DNA of 64,000 bases from Natronomonas aquatica (GCF_024449025.1 NZ_JAHLKM010000001.1:289267-353266); one strand, 5' to 3'; numbered from the stretch's first letter, positions 38,514 through 48,370 are shown. Made by a program: numbers and translations. Notes: generated from the letters alone by a model not told the origin.

Positions 38514-39866
38514 CTACAGCCGCGCCAGCAGCACGTCCGGGTTTTCGATTCCCTCGATGACGTACTCCATGAACTCCGTGGCGGTCACGCCGTCGATGAG
38601 CCGGTGATCGTACGACAGCGTCAGCGAGACCGTCTTTTTGACTTCCGTCTCGGTGTCGCTCACCGCGACCGCCTCGTTTTTGATCCGTCCGACCCCCATG
38701 ATCGCCGCTTCCGGGTGGCGGATGATGGGCGTTCCGAACGTCCCGTGTTCGCTGTGACCGCCCGTGTTCGTGATGGTGAACGTGCCGCCCCGCAGTTCCT
38801 CGGGGTCGATCGACCGCTCGCGGGTCCGTTCGACCACGTCGGCCAGTTCGGTTCCCAGTTCGGCGATCGATTTCCCATCGACGTCGTCGATGACCGGCAC
38901 CATCAGTCCCGCCTCGGTGTGGGTCGCGATACCGAGGTTGTAGTAGTGTTTCTCGACGACCTCGTCGGACACGTCGTCGATGCTCGCGTTGATCTCCGGG
39001 AACTCCTCGAGCGCGGGGACGACGGCCTTCATCAACAGCGTCGTGTACGTCACCGGCGCGTCGATCGCCTCGTCGAGCCGCTCTTTGAGCGCGACGAGTT
39101 CGTCGGCTTCGGCCTTGAACCCGGAGGTCACGTGGGGGATCTTCCGTTTCGACTCGACCATGTTGTCGGCGATCGTCCTGCGTAGCCCCTTGAGCGGCCG
39201 GCGGACGACCGCGCCGTGTTCGTCGTACTCGGCGCCGTCGGCCGTGGATGGTTCCTGTGCTGTCTCGACCCGTGTCGTCGCCGTCTCCGGCTCCGGCTCC
39301 CCGCCGGGAGCGGCATCCTCGTCCGGTTCCGTTCCGTCCTCGAGATACGCGTCGATATCGGCTCTGAGCACCCGACCTTCGGGACCGGAGCCCTCGACGG
39401 CGGCCAGATCGACGCCCTGCTCGCGGGCGTAGCGTCTGGTACTCGGGGCCGCGAACGTCCGCCCGTCGTCCGCCGTTGACGGGTCGGTCGATGCGGCCGG
39501 TTCGGCCGGCTCGGCGTCCGCTTCGGTGGAACCGTCGGCCGGAGCCTCGGGCTCTTCCGGCTCTGTGTCGGCGGCGTCGGCGGCCGCCGTCCGATCGGTC
39601 GGCGGGTTCGCGGTCGCAAAGACCGCGATGACGTCGCCGACAGCGACGACCTCCCCCGGGGCGGCCCGCAGTTCGAGCACTTCACCGGAACAGGGGACCG
39701 GGATGTCGACGAGCGCCTTGTCCGTCTCGACCTCACAGAGCACGTCGTCGGCTTCGACCTCCTCGCCTTCCTCGACGTGCCAGACGCTAAGTTCGGCCTC
39801 AGTCAGCCCCTCGCCGGGGTCGGGCATCCGGAATTCGAACCGCTGGCGTTGGCTCTCAGAACTCAT
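38514..39866 (-). CDS. 2-oxoacid dehydrogenase complex E2 (dihydrolipoyl acyltransferase)
   Basis: A 450-residue E2 core. The lipoyl domain has K50 in [10 protein letters not shown]. Then come a Glu/Pro/Ala-rich linker, a peripheral subunit-binding domain at about 139-176 ([15 protein letters not shown]) and another linker. The acyltransferase domain follows, with the active site H421-x3-D425-G426 ([11 protein letters not shown]). Transcribed last in the E1alpha-E1beta-E2 operon; its start overlaps the E1beta end by 11 bases. No dihydrolipoamide dehydrogenase (E3) follows. Confidence 0.95.
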   Translation of the reverse strand: MSSESQRQRFEFRMPDPGEGLTEAELSVWHVEEGEEVEADDVLCEVETDKALVDIPVPCSGEVLELRAAPGEVVAVGDVIAVFATANPPTDRTAAADAADTEPEEPEAPADGSTEADAEPAEPAASTDPSTADDGRTFAAPSTRRYAREQGVDLAAVEGSGPEGRVLRADIDAYLEDGTEPDEDAAPGGEPEPETATTRVETAQEPSTADGAEYDEHGAVVRRPLKGLRRTIADNMVESKRKIPHVTSGFKAEADELVALKERLDEAIDAPVTYTTLLMKAVVPALEEFPEINASIDDVSDEVVEKHYYNLGIATHTEAGLMVPVIDDVDGKSIAELGTELADVVERTRERSIDPEELRGGTFTITNTGGHSEHGTFGTPIIRHPEAAIMGVGRIKNEAVAVSDTETEVKKTVSLTLSYDHRLIDGVTATEFMEYVIEGIENPDVLLARL

Positions 39867-40860
39867 AGTTCATCACCGCCTCAATGGCATACTGTGCACG
39901 CTCGGGGTCGGGCAGGTACGCCTCCTCGATCTGGTTGCCGGGGAAGTGGACGTCGTAGCCCGTGGCGCGCTGGACCGGCGCGTGCAACCGGTCGAACGCG
40001 TACTCGTTTATTACCGCGGTCAGTTCCGCCCCCAGCCCGAGGGTCCGTCTCGCCTCGTGGAAGACGACACAGCGGCCGGTCTTTTTGACCGACTCCAGGA
40101 CCGTCTCGATATCGAGCGGGGAAAGCGTCCGGAGGTCGATGATCTCGACGTCTGCGTCGACCCGGTCGGCGGCGGTCTCGGCGTGTCGAACCATCGCGCC
40201 CCAGGAGATGAGCGTCAGATCCTCACCCGTGCGGGCGATCCGGGCCTCGTCGAGCGGGAGCGTGTACTCCTCTTCGGGGACCGGTTCGCGGTGGGTCCGA
40301 TAGAGCTTCTTGTGCTCCATGAACACCACCGGATCGTCGTGACGGATACTCGCCGCGAGCAGTCCCTTCGCCTCCCGCGGCCCGCTCGGGTAGACGACGC
40401 GGACGCCGGGGGTGTGTACCAGGAACGTCTCCGTCGATTCGGAGTGGTACTCGCTGGCCTTGATCCCGCCGCCACAGACCATCCGGACCGTCATCGGCAC
40501 GTCGAACGCCCCGCCGGACCGCTCGTGCATCTTCACCAGCGTGTACATGAACTGCCCGAAAGCGGGGTAGAAAAAGCCCATGAACTGGATCTCCGGGACG
40601 ATCCGCTCGCCGCGCATCGCCATACCGACGGCGGTTCCGAGCAGCCCGTTTTCCGACAGCGGCGTGTCGATGACCCGATCGCCGCCGAACTCGTCGTAGA
40701 GCCCTTCCGTCGTCCGGTAGACGCCGCCGATCGGGCCGATGTCGTAGCCCATGAGCCGGACCGACGCGTCGTTGCGCATCTCGTCAGCGAGCGTCCGGTT
40801 GATCGTCTCGACGAGGTTCCGCTCGGTCGTCTCGCCGTCGGTCGTGCGTGTGTCGTTCAT
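39856..40860 (-). CDS. 2-oxoacid dehydrogenase E1 component, beta subunit
   Basis: A 334-residue beta subunit of the thiamine-dependent E1. Typical blocks are [34 protein letters not shown] and [14 protein letters not shown]. The ATG at 40860 overlaps the E1alpha stop (ATGA). The frame is open upstream only as a shadow of E1alpha. Similarity in layout to branched-chain or pyruvate-type E1 does not fix the substrate; haloarchaeal versions are thought to act on branched-chain or related 2-oxoacids. Confidence 0.94.
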   Translation of the reverse strand: MNDTRTTDGETTERNLVETINRTLADEMRNDASVRLMGYDIGPIGGVYRTTEGLYDEFGGDRVIDTPLSENGLLGTAVGMAMRGERIVPEIQFMGFFYPAFGQFMYTLVKMHERSGGAFDVPMTVRMVCGGGIKASEYHSESTETFLVHTPGVRVVYPSGPREAKGLLAASIRHDDPVVFMEHKKLYRTHREPVPEEEYTLPLDEARIARTGEDLTLISWGAMVRHAETAADRVDADVEIIDLRTLSPLDIETVLESVKKTGRCVVFHEARRTLGLGAELTAVINEYAFDRLHAPVQRATGYDVHFPGNQIEEAYLPDPERAQYAIEAVMNYEF

Positions 40861-41990
40861 TCGAACCCCTCCCCGGTCCAGTCGACGAACGGGTTCTTTC
40901 CGTCGAGTTCCCGCTGGAGTTCGGCGCGCTGGTGGCGCTCCTTCCAGGAGGTCCCCCGGAGGTGGTTCTCGAACATCAGTTCCGGGGAGGACGTCGGCAC
41001 GTCGCGGGCGATCTCGACGGCCTCGTCGATCCGTTCGTCGATCGCGTCCTCCATCGCGTCGATCGTATCCGCGTCGATGACGCCCTCCTCGAGCAGGTAC
41101 GCCTCGAACCGGTCGATCGGATCGCGTTCGAGCCAGTACTCCCGCTGCTCTTCGTCCCGGTAGACGCTCGGCTCGTCGGCGGTGTTGTGCTCGACGATGC
41201 GGTAGGTCACACACTCGATGAAGGTCGGCCCGCCGCCGTTGCGGGCGCGATCGACGGCCTCCTTGGCTTTCTCGTAGACGGCGAAGATGTCGTTGCCGTC
41301 GACGCGCTCGTTGGGGATCCCGTAGGCGTCGCCCTTCTGGGCGAACGTCTCGGAGGCCGTCTGCCGGTGGGCGGGGACCGAGATCGCCCACTGGTTGTTC
41401 TGACAGACGAACACCGCGGGCACGTCGAAGACGCCCGCGAAGTTGAGCGCCTCGTGGAAGTCACCCTCGCTCGTCGAACCGTCGCCGACGAACGTCAGCG
41501 AGACCGTATCCCGCCCGTTCAGCTTGTCGGCCAGCGCCGACCCGACCGTGTTCGGGAGGTTCGAGCCGAGCGGCACGTAGATCGGCGAGAAGTTCACGTC
41601 CGGCTCCTCGAGGTCGTCCGGCAGGTGCTCGTCGATCGTCTCCGGCTCGGCACCCATCAGCCCGACCAGCTGTCGTTCCAGGGGCACGTTCCAGTAAACG
41701 AGGCCGGACCGTTGCCGGTACAGCGGGAGACACCAGTCGCCGGGCTCGAGCGCGGCGGCGGCCCCGAGCGGCGTCGCCTCCTCGCCACGGCACCGCGAGA
41801 TGATGCTGACCTCCCCCGCCCGCTGGAGTTTGAGAGCCTTGTCCTCGAACCGTTTCGTGAGCTTCATCGTCCGGTAGAGCTCTCTGAGTTCGCCCTCCTC
41901 GAGCCCCGGCGGTTCGTTCACGAGGGTCCCGTCGGGCGCCAACACCCGGTAGAAATCCTCTGCCGGCTTCTGTTCGGACCAGAGTGCCAT
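40857..41990 (-). CDS. 2-oxoacid dehydrogenase E1 component, alpha subunit
   Basis: A 377-residue alpha subunit with the TPP-Mg motif GDGSTSEGDFHEALNFAG ending in CQNNQWAIS, and the RCRGEEATPLGAAAAL block. The ATG at 41990 (MALWSEQK) was chosen: a minus-strand TATA GTTTTAAGTT (about 42015-42024) lies about 30 bases upstream, while the longer reading would need an upstream start inside the promoter. First gene of the operon. Haloarchaea use ferredoxin oxidoreductases for pyruvate and 2-oxoglutarate, so this complex probably serves another 2-oxoacid. Confidence 0.94.
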   Translation of the reverse strand: MALWSEQKPAEDFYRVLAPDGTLVNEPPGLEEGELRELYRTMKLTKRFEDKALKLQRAGEVSIISRCRGEEATPLGAAAALEPGDWCLPLYRQRSGLVYWNVPLERQLVGLMGAEPETIDEHLPDDLEEPDVNFSPIYVPLGSNLPNTVGSALADKLNGRDTVSLTFVGDGSTSEGDFHEALNFAGVFDVPAVFVCQNNQWAISVPAHRQTASETFAQKGDAYGIPNERVDGNDIFAVYEKAKEAVDRARNGGGPTFIECVTYRIVEHNTADEPSVYRDEEQREYWLERDPIDRFEAYLLEEGVIDADTIDAMEDAIDERIDEAVEIARDVPTSSPELMFENHLRGTSWKERHQRAELQRELDGKNPFVDWTGEGFE

Positions 41991-42014
41991 ATCGTCCCGC
42001 ACAAGATTTCGAGG

Positions 42015-42024
42015 AAACTTAAAA
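42015..42024 (-). promoter_or_regulatory. TATA box of the 2-oxoacid dehydrogenase operon
   Basis: Minus-strand GTTTTAAGTT, 25-34 bases before the E1alpha ATG at 41990. Confidence 0.5.
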
Positions 42025-42140
42025 CATCCCATTATCCGTCCCCCCGAATTTCGCCCGGGGGCTCGGGGATCCAGTTCCGCTTCGAGGCGGGGCGATCGGC
42101 CCCAGGTCGGTGGATAACCGGTCCCGGCGTCCGAGAAGAG

Positions 42141-42149
42141 TTTATATAA
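42141..42149 (+). promoter_or_regulatory. TATA box of the RraA-like gene
   Basis: TTTATATAA, 21-29 bases before the ATG at 42170; a near-consensus haloarchaeal TATA box that fixes the start. Confidence 0.65.
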
Positions 42150-42169
42150 CGACGGACACAATCGGGGCT

Positions 42170-42832
42170 ATGACAGGAGATATCACGGAGGCCGAACTGT
42201 GTGACAGGTACGGGGAGCTGTACACCGGGCTCGTGGCCGACATACTCGACGACCACGGGTACGAAGACCAGACTCTCCACGGTATCGATCCGCTGGATCG
42301 GGGGATGCGGGCCGCCGGGATCGCCCATCCCGCCGTCGGACGGGCCAACCGGAGCGTCGATCCCGACGAGCAAGCCTACCGGTTCCTGCGGATGATCGAA
42401 GAGACGCCCGCGGACTCGATGCTGCTTTTGGACGCGAACGACGCCGTCGCCTCTCACATCGGCGAGTTGACGACGACGGCCCTGCACAACAACGGCTGTC
42501 GGGGCGCGGTGATCAAGGGGGCCGTCCGGGACACCGAGTTCATCGTCGAACAGGGGTTCCCGGTCTTTACCGACCGTCGATCCCCGCTCGATGCCCTCCC
42601 CAGGTGGGAACTCGTCGAGTGGGGCGAGACGGCCGTCGTCGGGGGCGTGACGGTTTCGCCCGGCGACGTCGTCCTGGCGGACGCCGACGGCGTCGTCGTC
42701 GTTCCGGAAGGGGTCAAAAGCGAGGTGCTCGCCGACGCCGAGACGGAACGGGACACGGAATCGGAGATGAGGACGGCCATCGAGGAGGGGATGTCACCCG
42801 TCGACGCCTACGAGGAGTACGGCACGTTCTGA
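42170..42832 (+). CDS. RraA/HMG-aldolase-like protein
   Basis: A 220-residue member of the RraA / 4-hydroxy-4-methyl-2-oxoglutarate aldolase family. GELTTTALHNNGCRGAVIKG and R120-D121 (AVRDTE) are the substrate and metal positions of the class II aldolases. Catalytic members split hydroxy-dicarboxylates to pyruvate. It is upstream of a dehydrogenase, KDPG aldolase and KDG kinase on the same strand, so a sugar-acid route to pyruvate is likely. The leaderless start is set by the TATA box. Confidence 0.85.
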   Translation: MTGDITEAELCDRYGELYTGLVADILDDHGYEDQTLHGIDPLDRGMRAAGIAHPAVGRANRSVDPDEQAYRFLRMIEETPADSMLLLDANDAVASHIGELTTTALHNNGCRGAVIKGAVRDTEFIVEQGFPVFTDRRSPLDALPRWELVEWGETAVVGGVTVSPGDVVLADADGVVVVPEGVKSEVLADAETERDTESEMRTAIEEGMSPVDAYEEYGTF

Positions 42833-42928
42833 GCCGGGATACCGACACGGCGGCAACCCGATACCAAATATTGATGTCGGTCCGTCCGAGAGCGGTAGGT
42901 AGGATCGTCCCCACGATACCGATTATCG

Positions 42929-43957
42929 ATGAAAGCGATAGTTCAAACGGGCGAACGGAGCGTCGAGGTACAGCAGCGAGAGCGACCGACCGTCGGGCCG
43001 AACCAGGTGCTGATCGAGGTTCACAGCGCCGGCGTCTGCGGGAGTGACGCCCACGCCTACACCTGCGAGGAGGGATACGAGTGGATCCCGATCCCCCGGA
43101 TCATGGGCCACGAGTACGCCGGGACCGTCGTGGAGGTCGGCGCCGATGTCACCGAGTTTTCCGAAGGCGACCACGTACTCGAGGAGCCGGTCCGAAGCTG
43201 TGGGACCTGCTTCCAGTGCAAGAACGAACAATCGAACGTCTGTCAGAACTTCTCCATCAGGGGGATGCACCGGGACGGCGCCTACACCGAGTACGTCGCC
43301 GTCGACGAGCCGTCCGTCCACCGGCTCCCCGATACGGTCCCGCTCGAGGAGGCCGCGATCGCCGAGCCGACGAGCGTCGCGGCCCGGGCGGTGTTCGCCC
43401 AGTCGTCGGTGAGCCCGGGCGACAACGTGCTCGTCGAGGGGCCCGGGCCGATCGGCGTCCTCTCTGCGGTCGTCGCCGATTCGGCGGGGGCGAACGTTCT
43501 CGTCTCCGGTCTGGGAAAGGACAGCGAATACCGGCTCCCGATGCTCGAAGGGATGGACATCGAGACGGTGGACATCGAGGCCGACCCGCTTGACGACCGG
43601 ACCGAGTCGTTCACCGACGGGGTCGGGTTCGACGTCGTCTTCGATACGACCGGACACCGGACCGGCGTCGAGGTCGCAGTCGAGCAGGTCCGCAAGGGCG
43701 GTGAGGTCGTCGTCGTCGGCCTCCCGGGCGGGTCGAGCGATCTGTTCATGACGCCCGTCGTCCGCGGGGAGATCACGGTCGGCACGTCGTACGGGTCGAA
43801 ATGGAAGGACTTCGAGCGGGCGATCCGGCTGATGGAGAGCGGGGCGATCGACGTCGACCCGATCGTCGACTACTCCTACAACGTCGACGATCCCACGGCG
43901 GCGTTCGAGTCGTTCCTCCGGTCGGAGACCTGCAAGCCCCTCTTTACGTTCGCGTGA
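42929..43957 (+). CDS. Zinc-dependent medium-chain alcohol/polyol dehydrogenase
   Basis: A 342-residue MDR enzyme. Catalytic zinc ligands are C37 (AGVCGSD) and H61-E62 (GHEYAG). Structural zinc uses C91, C94, C97 and C105. The nucleotide fold starts VLVEGPGPIGVLSA. Members oxidise sugar alcohols, aldoses or threonine. In this context a sugar or sugar-acid substrate is likely. It begins 96 bases after the RraA-like gene; CAAATATTG near 42865 could be a separate promoter. Confidence 0.9.
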   Translation: MKAIVQTGERSVEVQQRERPTVGPNQVLIEVHSAGVCGSDAHAYTCEEGYEWIPIPRIMGHEYAGTVVEVGADVTEFSEGDHVLEEPVRSCGTCFQCKNEQSNVCQNFSIRGMHRDGAYTEYVAVDEPSVHRLPDTVPLEEAAIAEPTSVAARAVFAQSSVSPGDNVLVEGPGPIGVLSAVVADSAGANVLVSGLGKDSEYRLPMLEGMDIETVDIEADPLDDRTESFTDGVGFDVVFDTTGHRTGVEVAVEQVRKGGEVVVVGLPGGSSDLFMTPVVRGEITVGTSYGSKWKDFERAIRLMESGAIDVDPIVDYSYNVDDPTAAFESFLRSETCKPLFTFA

Positions 43958-44030
43958 AGCAGCGGTAACGGACGTCTATCGGATTTTACGAGCCTTCGAG
44001 AACTGCGGGGGTTCGCGGCGCTTCGGAACA

Positions 44031-44040
44031 ATTAATGTAT
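44031..44040 (+). promoter_or_regulatory. TATA box of the KDPG aldolase/KDG kinase pair
   Basis: ATTAATGTAT, 22-31 bases before the ATG at 44062; this supports that ATG over the one at 44035, which lies inside the TATA element. Confidence 0.55.
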
Positions 44041-44061
44041 ACCCTCCGTATTCGCCCATAT

Positions 44062-44703
44062 ATGAATACCCGGGACGCACTGGCGCCCGTTCTCGACACC
44101 GGCGTGGTGGCGATCGCGAGGGGCGTCGGAGCGGATTCCATTCTCGATGTCGTCGACGCGCTCGTCGCCGGCGGGATCCGAGCCTGTGAGGTCACCGCCG
44201 ATTCGCCCGCGGCACTGGAATCGATCGAACGCATCGCCGCCGCGTTCGGCGAGGAGGTAACCGTCGGCGCCGGGACCGTCCTCGACGCGGAGACGGCCCG
44301 CGCGTGCCAGCGTGCCGGGGCCGAGTTCCTCGTGACCCCGACGGTAGAGACCGACGTGATCCGGACCGGGAACCGGCACGGGACGCCGACGATCCCGGGC
44401 GTCATGACCCCGACGGAGGCGCTCACCGCGACCGAGGCCGGCGCCGACATGTGCAAGCTCTTTCCGGCCTCGACGCTCGGTCCGTCCCACGTGAGCGCGA
44501 TCGGAGGGCCGCTCGGGCAGATCCCGCTGGTTCCGACCGGCGGCGTCACCCCCGACAACGCGGCCGCGTTCTTCGAAAGCGGGGCGGCCGCCGTCGGCGT
44601 CGGGAGCGCGCTCGTCGACGCTGACGCCGTCGCGAACGGCGAGTACGACCGCCTGACCGAGACGGCGACACGACTGATCGACATCGCGGAAACCGCCCGG
44701 TAA
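44062..44703 (+). CDS. 2-dehydro-3-deoxy-phosphogluconate (KDPG/KDPGal) aldolase
   Basis: A 213-residue class I aldolase cleaving KDPG to pyruvate and glyceraldehyde-3-phosphate. The Schiff-base lysine is K132 (DMCKLFPAS). Catalytic E43 (ACEVTADSP), R20 (VAIARG) and GAGTVLD are present, as in the bacterial-type Eda family. The kinase gene starts one base after its stop region (spacing one base), so both are surely co-expressed. This is the semi-phosphorylative Entner-Doudoroff branch of haloarchaea. Confidence 0.93.
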   Translation: MNTRDALAPVLDTGVVAIARGVGADSILDVVDALVAGGIRACEVTADSPAALESIERIAAAFGEEVTVGAGTVLDAETARACQRAGAEFLVTPTVETDVIRTGNRHGTPTIPGVMTPTEALTATEAGADMCKLFPASTLGPSHVSAIGGPLGQIPLVPTGGVTPDNAAAFFESGAAAVGVGSALVDADAVANGEYDRLTETATRLIDIAETAR

Positions 44704-44704
44704 C

Positions 44705-45664
44705 ATGTCGGATCTCGTGACATTCGGCGAGACGATGCTCCGGCTGAGCACGCCGGTCGGCGAGCGGCTGGAGACGGCCCGGGAACTGGATCTCCGGATC
44801 GGGGGCGCCGAGAGCAACGTTGCCGTCGCCGCCGCCCGCCTCGGGACGGACGCCACGTGGCTCTCGAAGCTCCCGGACTCGCCGCTGGGGCGGCGGGTCA
44901 CCGGCGAGTTGCGGTCCCATGGGGTCGACCCGGAGATCCACTGGGCCGACTCGGACCGACAGGGCCTTTATTTCATCGAGCGAGCCTCGCCCCCGCGGGA
45001 GACGAACGTCGTCTACGATCGGTCGGATGCGGCGATCACGACGGCTCGGCCGGACGATTTCGATCGATCGGCTGTAACGGACGCGTCGGTCTTTTTTACC
45101 TGTGGCATCACACCCGCACTCTCCGATCGCCTCGCTGAGACGACAGACGAGCTGTTGCGGACGGCGCAAAAGGCCGGGACGACTACCGCCTTCGATATCA
45201 ACTACCGGTCGAAGCTCTGGTCGCCCCCGGAAGCACGCGAACAGTTGAGCGGGCTGTTCCCGGCGATCGACGTACTCGTCGCGGCCGAGCGGGACATCCG
45301 GACGATCTTCGGCTACGACGGGCGACCGAACGATATCGCGACAGCCCTCAACAGCGATTTCGGTTTCCGGACGGTCATCGTCACGCGCGGCAAAGAGGGG
45401 GCGATCGCACGGCACGACGGGCGCCTGTTCGAGCAGCCAGCCTTCGAGACGGAAACGGTCGACTCGGTCGGCACGGGCGATGCCTTCGTCGGCGGGTTCC
45501 TCTCGAAGCGCATCGACGGTGCCGCCGTGCCGGAGGCGCTCGAATACGGGGCGGCGACCGCCGCGCTGAAACAGACGGTCGAGGGCGATCTGGCCGTCGT
45601 CACGCCGTCCGACGTGGAGAAACTGGTCGACCCCGAGGGATCCGGCTCCGGCATCCAGCGGTAG
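44705..45664 (+). CDS. kdgK: PfkB-family 2-keto-3-deoxygluconate kinase
   Basis: A 319-residue ribokinase-fold kinase phosphorylating KDG (or 2-keto-3-deoxygalactonate). The N-terminal [14 protein letters not shown] and [15 protein letters not shown] bind the sugar. The PfkB signature with catalytic aspartate is [14 protein letters not shown] near residues 255-268. [10 protein letters not shown] is typical of KDG kinases. The product feeds the aldolase just upstream. Clear operon partner. Confidence 0.92.
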   Translation: MSDLVTFGETMLRLSTPVGERLETARELDLRIGGAESNVAVAAARLGTDATWLSKLPDSPLGRRVTGELRSHGVDPEIHWADSDRQGLYFIERASPPRETNVVYDRSDAAITTARPDDFDRSAVTDASVFFTCGITPALSDRLAETTDELLRTAQKAGTTTAFDINYRSKLWSPPEAREQLSGLFPAIDVLVAAERDIRTIFGYDGRPNDIATALNSDFGFRTVIVTRGKEGAIARHDGRLFEQPAFETETVDSVGTGDAFVGGFLSKRIDGAAVPEALEYGAATAALKQTVEGDLAVVTPSDVEKLVDPEGSGSGIQR

Positions 45665-46161
45665 CCGCCCGGCGGGATCGAACCGACTCCGGAGCCGAAC
45701 GATTGATACGGGTAGAATTGTTTTATATTGTATGGAATGTACAATAAAGAGGCGCGTCGACGGTGACTTCGAGGCGGTCGTCGACGAAGCCGGGGCTGCG
45801 GCGGAAGCCTGAGCGAGCCGTATCTCGAACAACCGTCGACGCTGTAGGCGATGGAACGCCGCAGTTCCGGCGGCGAAAGGAAAACGACAAAAGCCGAGAT
45901 GTCGTAGTCGGAGTTATGGGACGAGTCGACCCAACCCCGATCGCGGCCGTGACGGTAACGTCACGACCCACGGGAGCCCGCGACTCGTTGCCCCGCCGAC
46001 GGCGGCGGGTGTCACAGAAGCGCCGTTCCCGCGGCGAAGCCGATCCGACCTGTTTTTCCTCTGGGTTTGCCACCGGTTGTCGGTGTCGGTGTCGATGAAC
46101 TGATCCGACGACGGCGGTGACGGAACCGGACAGCGAACGCCCGACAACACGACCCAGAGAC
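45665..46161. other. Gene-poor, decayed stretch between the KDG kinase and cysteine synthase genes
   Basis: About 500 bases without an intact gene. It holds a 26-codon fragment resembling the N-terminus of a DUF302 protein (45732-45812). An ATTGTA/TACAAT inverted repeat (45727-45745) overlaps that fragment's ATG. The block GGAAAACGACAAAAGCC (45879-45895) nearly matches the copZ promoter. TTTATATTG at 45722-45730 is TATA-like. Open frames farther on are Arg-rich shadows. Confidence 0.5.
45732..45812 (+). pseudogene. Possible N-terminal remnant of a DUF302-type protein
   Basis: The frame reads MECTIKRRVDGDFEAVVDEA and stops after 26 codons. DUF302 proteins begin with a similar pattern (charged strand, VDGxFxxxVxxA), but the rest of the roughly 130-residue domain cannot be found downstream in any frame. 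Either a decayed gene end or coincidence. Confidence 0.3.
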
Positions 46162-47148
46162 ATGACCACGACCCACGACCCACACGAATCGATCCTCGGA
46201 ACGATCGGCGACACGCCGCTGGTCGAACTCCACGACACGCCGGCGAACGTCTCCGTGTACGCGAAACTCGAGACGTTCAACCCCGGCGGGAGCGTGAAGG
46301 ACCGCATCGGCAAGTACATCCTCGAACGGCTGCTGGAACGCGGCGACCTCCCGCCCGGCGGCACGGTCGTCGAGCCGACGGCCGGCAACACCGGGATCGG
46401 GATGGCGCTGGCCGCCACCCGGCTGGATCTGGAGGCCGTCTTCGTCGTTCCCCGCGGATTCAGCGAGGAGAAGGAGCGACTGATGGCCGCTCTCGGGGGC
46501 GAGATCGTCCACGTGCCGGGCGAGGCGGGGATGGCCGGCGCGCTCGAGACGGCCGAAGCGATCGCCGACCGGCGGGCGGACGCCGTCGTGCCACAGCAGT
46601 TCGCGACGCCGCTGAACGCCGAGACACACGCCGAAACCACGGGGCCGGAGATACTCGAGGCGCTGGACAGTCGCGTCGGGGCCGTCGTCGCGGGCGTCGG
46701 CTCCGGCGGCACCCTCGTGGGGATCGCCCGCACCGTGCGCGAACGCGTCCCCGGGGCCCGGATCGTCGCCGTCGAACCCGACGGCTCGACGTACGGCGAA
46801 CGGCTCGGCGAAGAGCGGACGGAGGCGCCCTACAAGACGGAGGGGATCGGAACGCACGATCCGGCGTTCGCCGAGGTGTTCGATCCCGACACAGTGGACG
46901 ACATCGTGACAGTGAGCGACCGCGACACCCACGGGGAGGTGACCCGGCTCGCCTCGGCTGAGGGCCACCTCGTCGGTTCCAGCTCCGGCGCCGCGAGCGT
47001 CGCGGCCCGCCGGGTCGCCGAATCGATCGCGGCGGGCGAACTCGAGGTCCCCCACGAGACCGTCGTGACCGTCTTTCCGGACTCGAGCGAGCGGTACCTC
47101 TCGAAGAACGTCTACGGCTCCTTCGAGCAGTGGGAGGGGAAAGCATGA
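46162..47148 (+). CDS. Cysteine synthase / cystathionine beta-synthase family PLP enzyme
   Basis: A 328-residue fold-type II PLP enzyme. The PLP lysine is K46 (NPGGSVKDRIG), the substrate loop TAGNTGIGMA, the phosphate loop GVGSGGTLVG, and SSSGAAS near the C-terminus. It makes cysteine from O-acetylserine or cystathionine from serine and homocysteine. Its stop overlaps the start of a cystathionine gamma-synthase/lyase, the layout of a reverse transsulfuration pair. No CBS or heme domain. The ATG at 46162 is preferred to 46117, whose 15 extra residues look noncoding. Confidence 0.9.
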   Translation: MTTTHDPHESILGTIGDTPLVELHDTPANVSVYAKLETFNPGGSVKDRIGKYILERLLERGDLPPGGTVVEPTAGNTGIGMALAATRLDLEAVFVVPRGFSEEKERLMAALGGEIVHVPGEAGMAGALETAEAIADRRADAVVPQQFATPLNAETHAETTGPEILEALDSRVGAVVAGVGSGGTLVGIARTVRERVPGARIVAVEPDGSTYGERLGEERTEAPYKTEGIGTHDPAFAEVFDPDTVDDIVTVSDRDTHGEVTRLASAEGHLVGSSSGAASVAARRVAESIAAGELEVPHETVVTVFPDSSERYLSKNVYGSFEQWEGKA

Positions 47149-48341
47149 CCGCCGAAGAGGGGCCGGCCGACGACCGCGCGGACGCCGAGGGCGCCTTCGA
47201 TACCAGGGCGATCCACGCCGGGCAGGCACCCGATCCCGAGACCGGCGCCGTCATGACGCCGATCTACGCCTCCTCGACGTTCGCACAGGACCGCCCCGGG
47301 GAGCATCGCGGCTACGAGTACTCCCGGACCGGGAACCCGACGCGGACGGCCCTGGAGGCGAACCTCGCGAGCCTCGAGGGCGGCGCCCACGGCCGGGCGT
47401 TCGCCAGCGGCATGGCCGCGATCAACACCGTGTTGAACCTGCTGGAGGCGGGCGATCACGTCGTCGTCGGTGAGGACGTCTACGGCGGCACCCATCGGCT
47501 GTTCACCCAGGTGTACGAGGCGTACGATCTCGCCTTCGAGTTCGTCGACCCGACCGACGCCGACGCCGTCGCGGACGCGCTCGCCCCGGAGACGGAACTC
47601 GTCTGGATCGAGACGCCGACGAACCCGCTGTTGCAGGTCGTCGATATCGGCGCGATCGCCGAACTGATCGGCGATCGGGAGATCCTCTTTGCTGTCGACA
47701 ACACGTTCGCGACGCCGTACCTCCAGCGGCCCCTGAAATGGGGCGCGGACATCGTCGCCCACTCGCTGACGAAGTATCTCGGCGGTCACTCGGATCTCGT
47801 CGGCGGCGCGCTCGTCACGGACGATCCCGAGCTAGACGAACGGCTTGGGTTCTACCAGAACAGCGTCGGGGCGACGCCGGACCCGTTCACCGCCTTTCTC
47901 GCGCTGCGGGGCATCAAGACCCTCCCCGTGCGGATGGACCGGCACTGTGAGAACGCCCGAACGCTCGCCGAGTGGCTGGCGGGCCACCCCGACATCGCCC
48001 GCGTCTACTACCCCGGACTGGAGACCCACCCCGGCCACGCGGTGGCCACAGCGCAGATGGACGACTTCGGCGGCATGGTGAGCTTCGAGGTGGACGGCTC
48101 GCTGGAGGCGACCCGAACCCTCGTCTCCAGTACCGAGGTGCTCACGCTGGCCGAGAGCCTCGGGGGCGTCGAGAGCCTCATCGAACAGCCGGCGACGATG
48201 ACCCACGGGGCGATCCCGCGGGAAGAGCGGCTGGCGACCGGGGTCACCGACGGGCTCGTCCGGGCAAGCGTCGGGCTCGAGGAAGTCGGTGACCTGCGCG
48301 AGGACCTCCAGCAGGCACTCGAGACGGCGCTGGAGGGATAA
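47145..48341 (+). CDS. Cystathionine gamma-synthase/gamma-lyase family PLP enzyme
   Basis: A 398-residue Cys/Met-metabolism enzyme. The PLP lysine is K210 (HSLTKYLGGHSD). YSRTGNPTRTALE, ASGMAAI and the C-terminal TRLSVGLE-like RASVGLEEVGDL are the family marks. It could make cystathionine from an activated homoserine or cleave it to cysteine. Coupling to the upstream synthase (ATGA overlap) favours a two-step homocysteine-to-cysteine route. Confidence 0.92.
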   Translation: MTAEEGPADDRADAEGAFDTRAIHAGQAPDPETGAVMTPIYASSTFAQDRPGEHRGYEYSRTGNPTRTALEANLASLEGGAHGRAFASGMAAINTVLNLLEAGDHVVVGEDVYGGTHRLFTQVYEAYDLAFEFVDPTDADAVADALAPETELVWIETPTNPLLQVVDIGAIAELIGDREILFAVDNTFATPYLQRPLKWGADIVAHSLTKYLGGHSDLVGGALVTDDPELDERLGFYQNSVGATPDPFTAFLALRGIKTLPVRMDRHCENARTLAEWLAGHPDIARVYYPGLETHPGHAVATAQMDDFGGMVSFEVDGSLEATRTLVSSTEVLTLAESLGGVESLIEQPATMTHGAIPREERLATGVTDGLVRASVGLEEVGDLREDLQQALETALEG

Positions 48342-48370
48342 GACGGCCGCCTTACGGAAGTACAAGGAGA

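Noticed and set aside
45763..46098. 111-residue plus-strand frame before the cysteine synthase gene
   Set aside because: Arg-rich and low in acidic residues, unlike haloarchaeal proteins; probably decayed or noncoding DNA.
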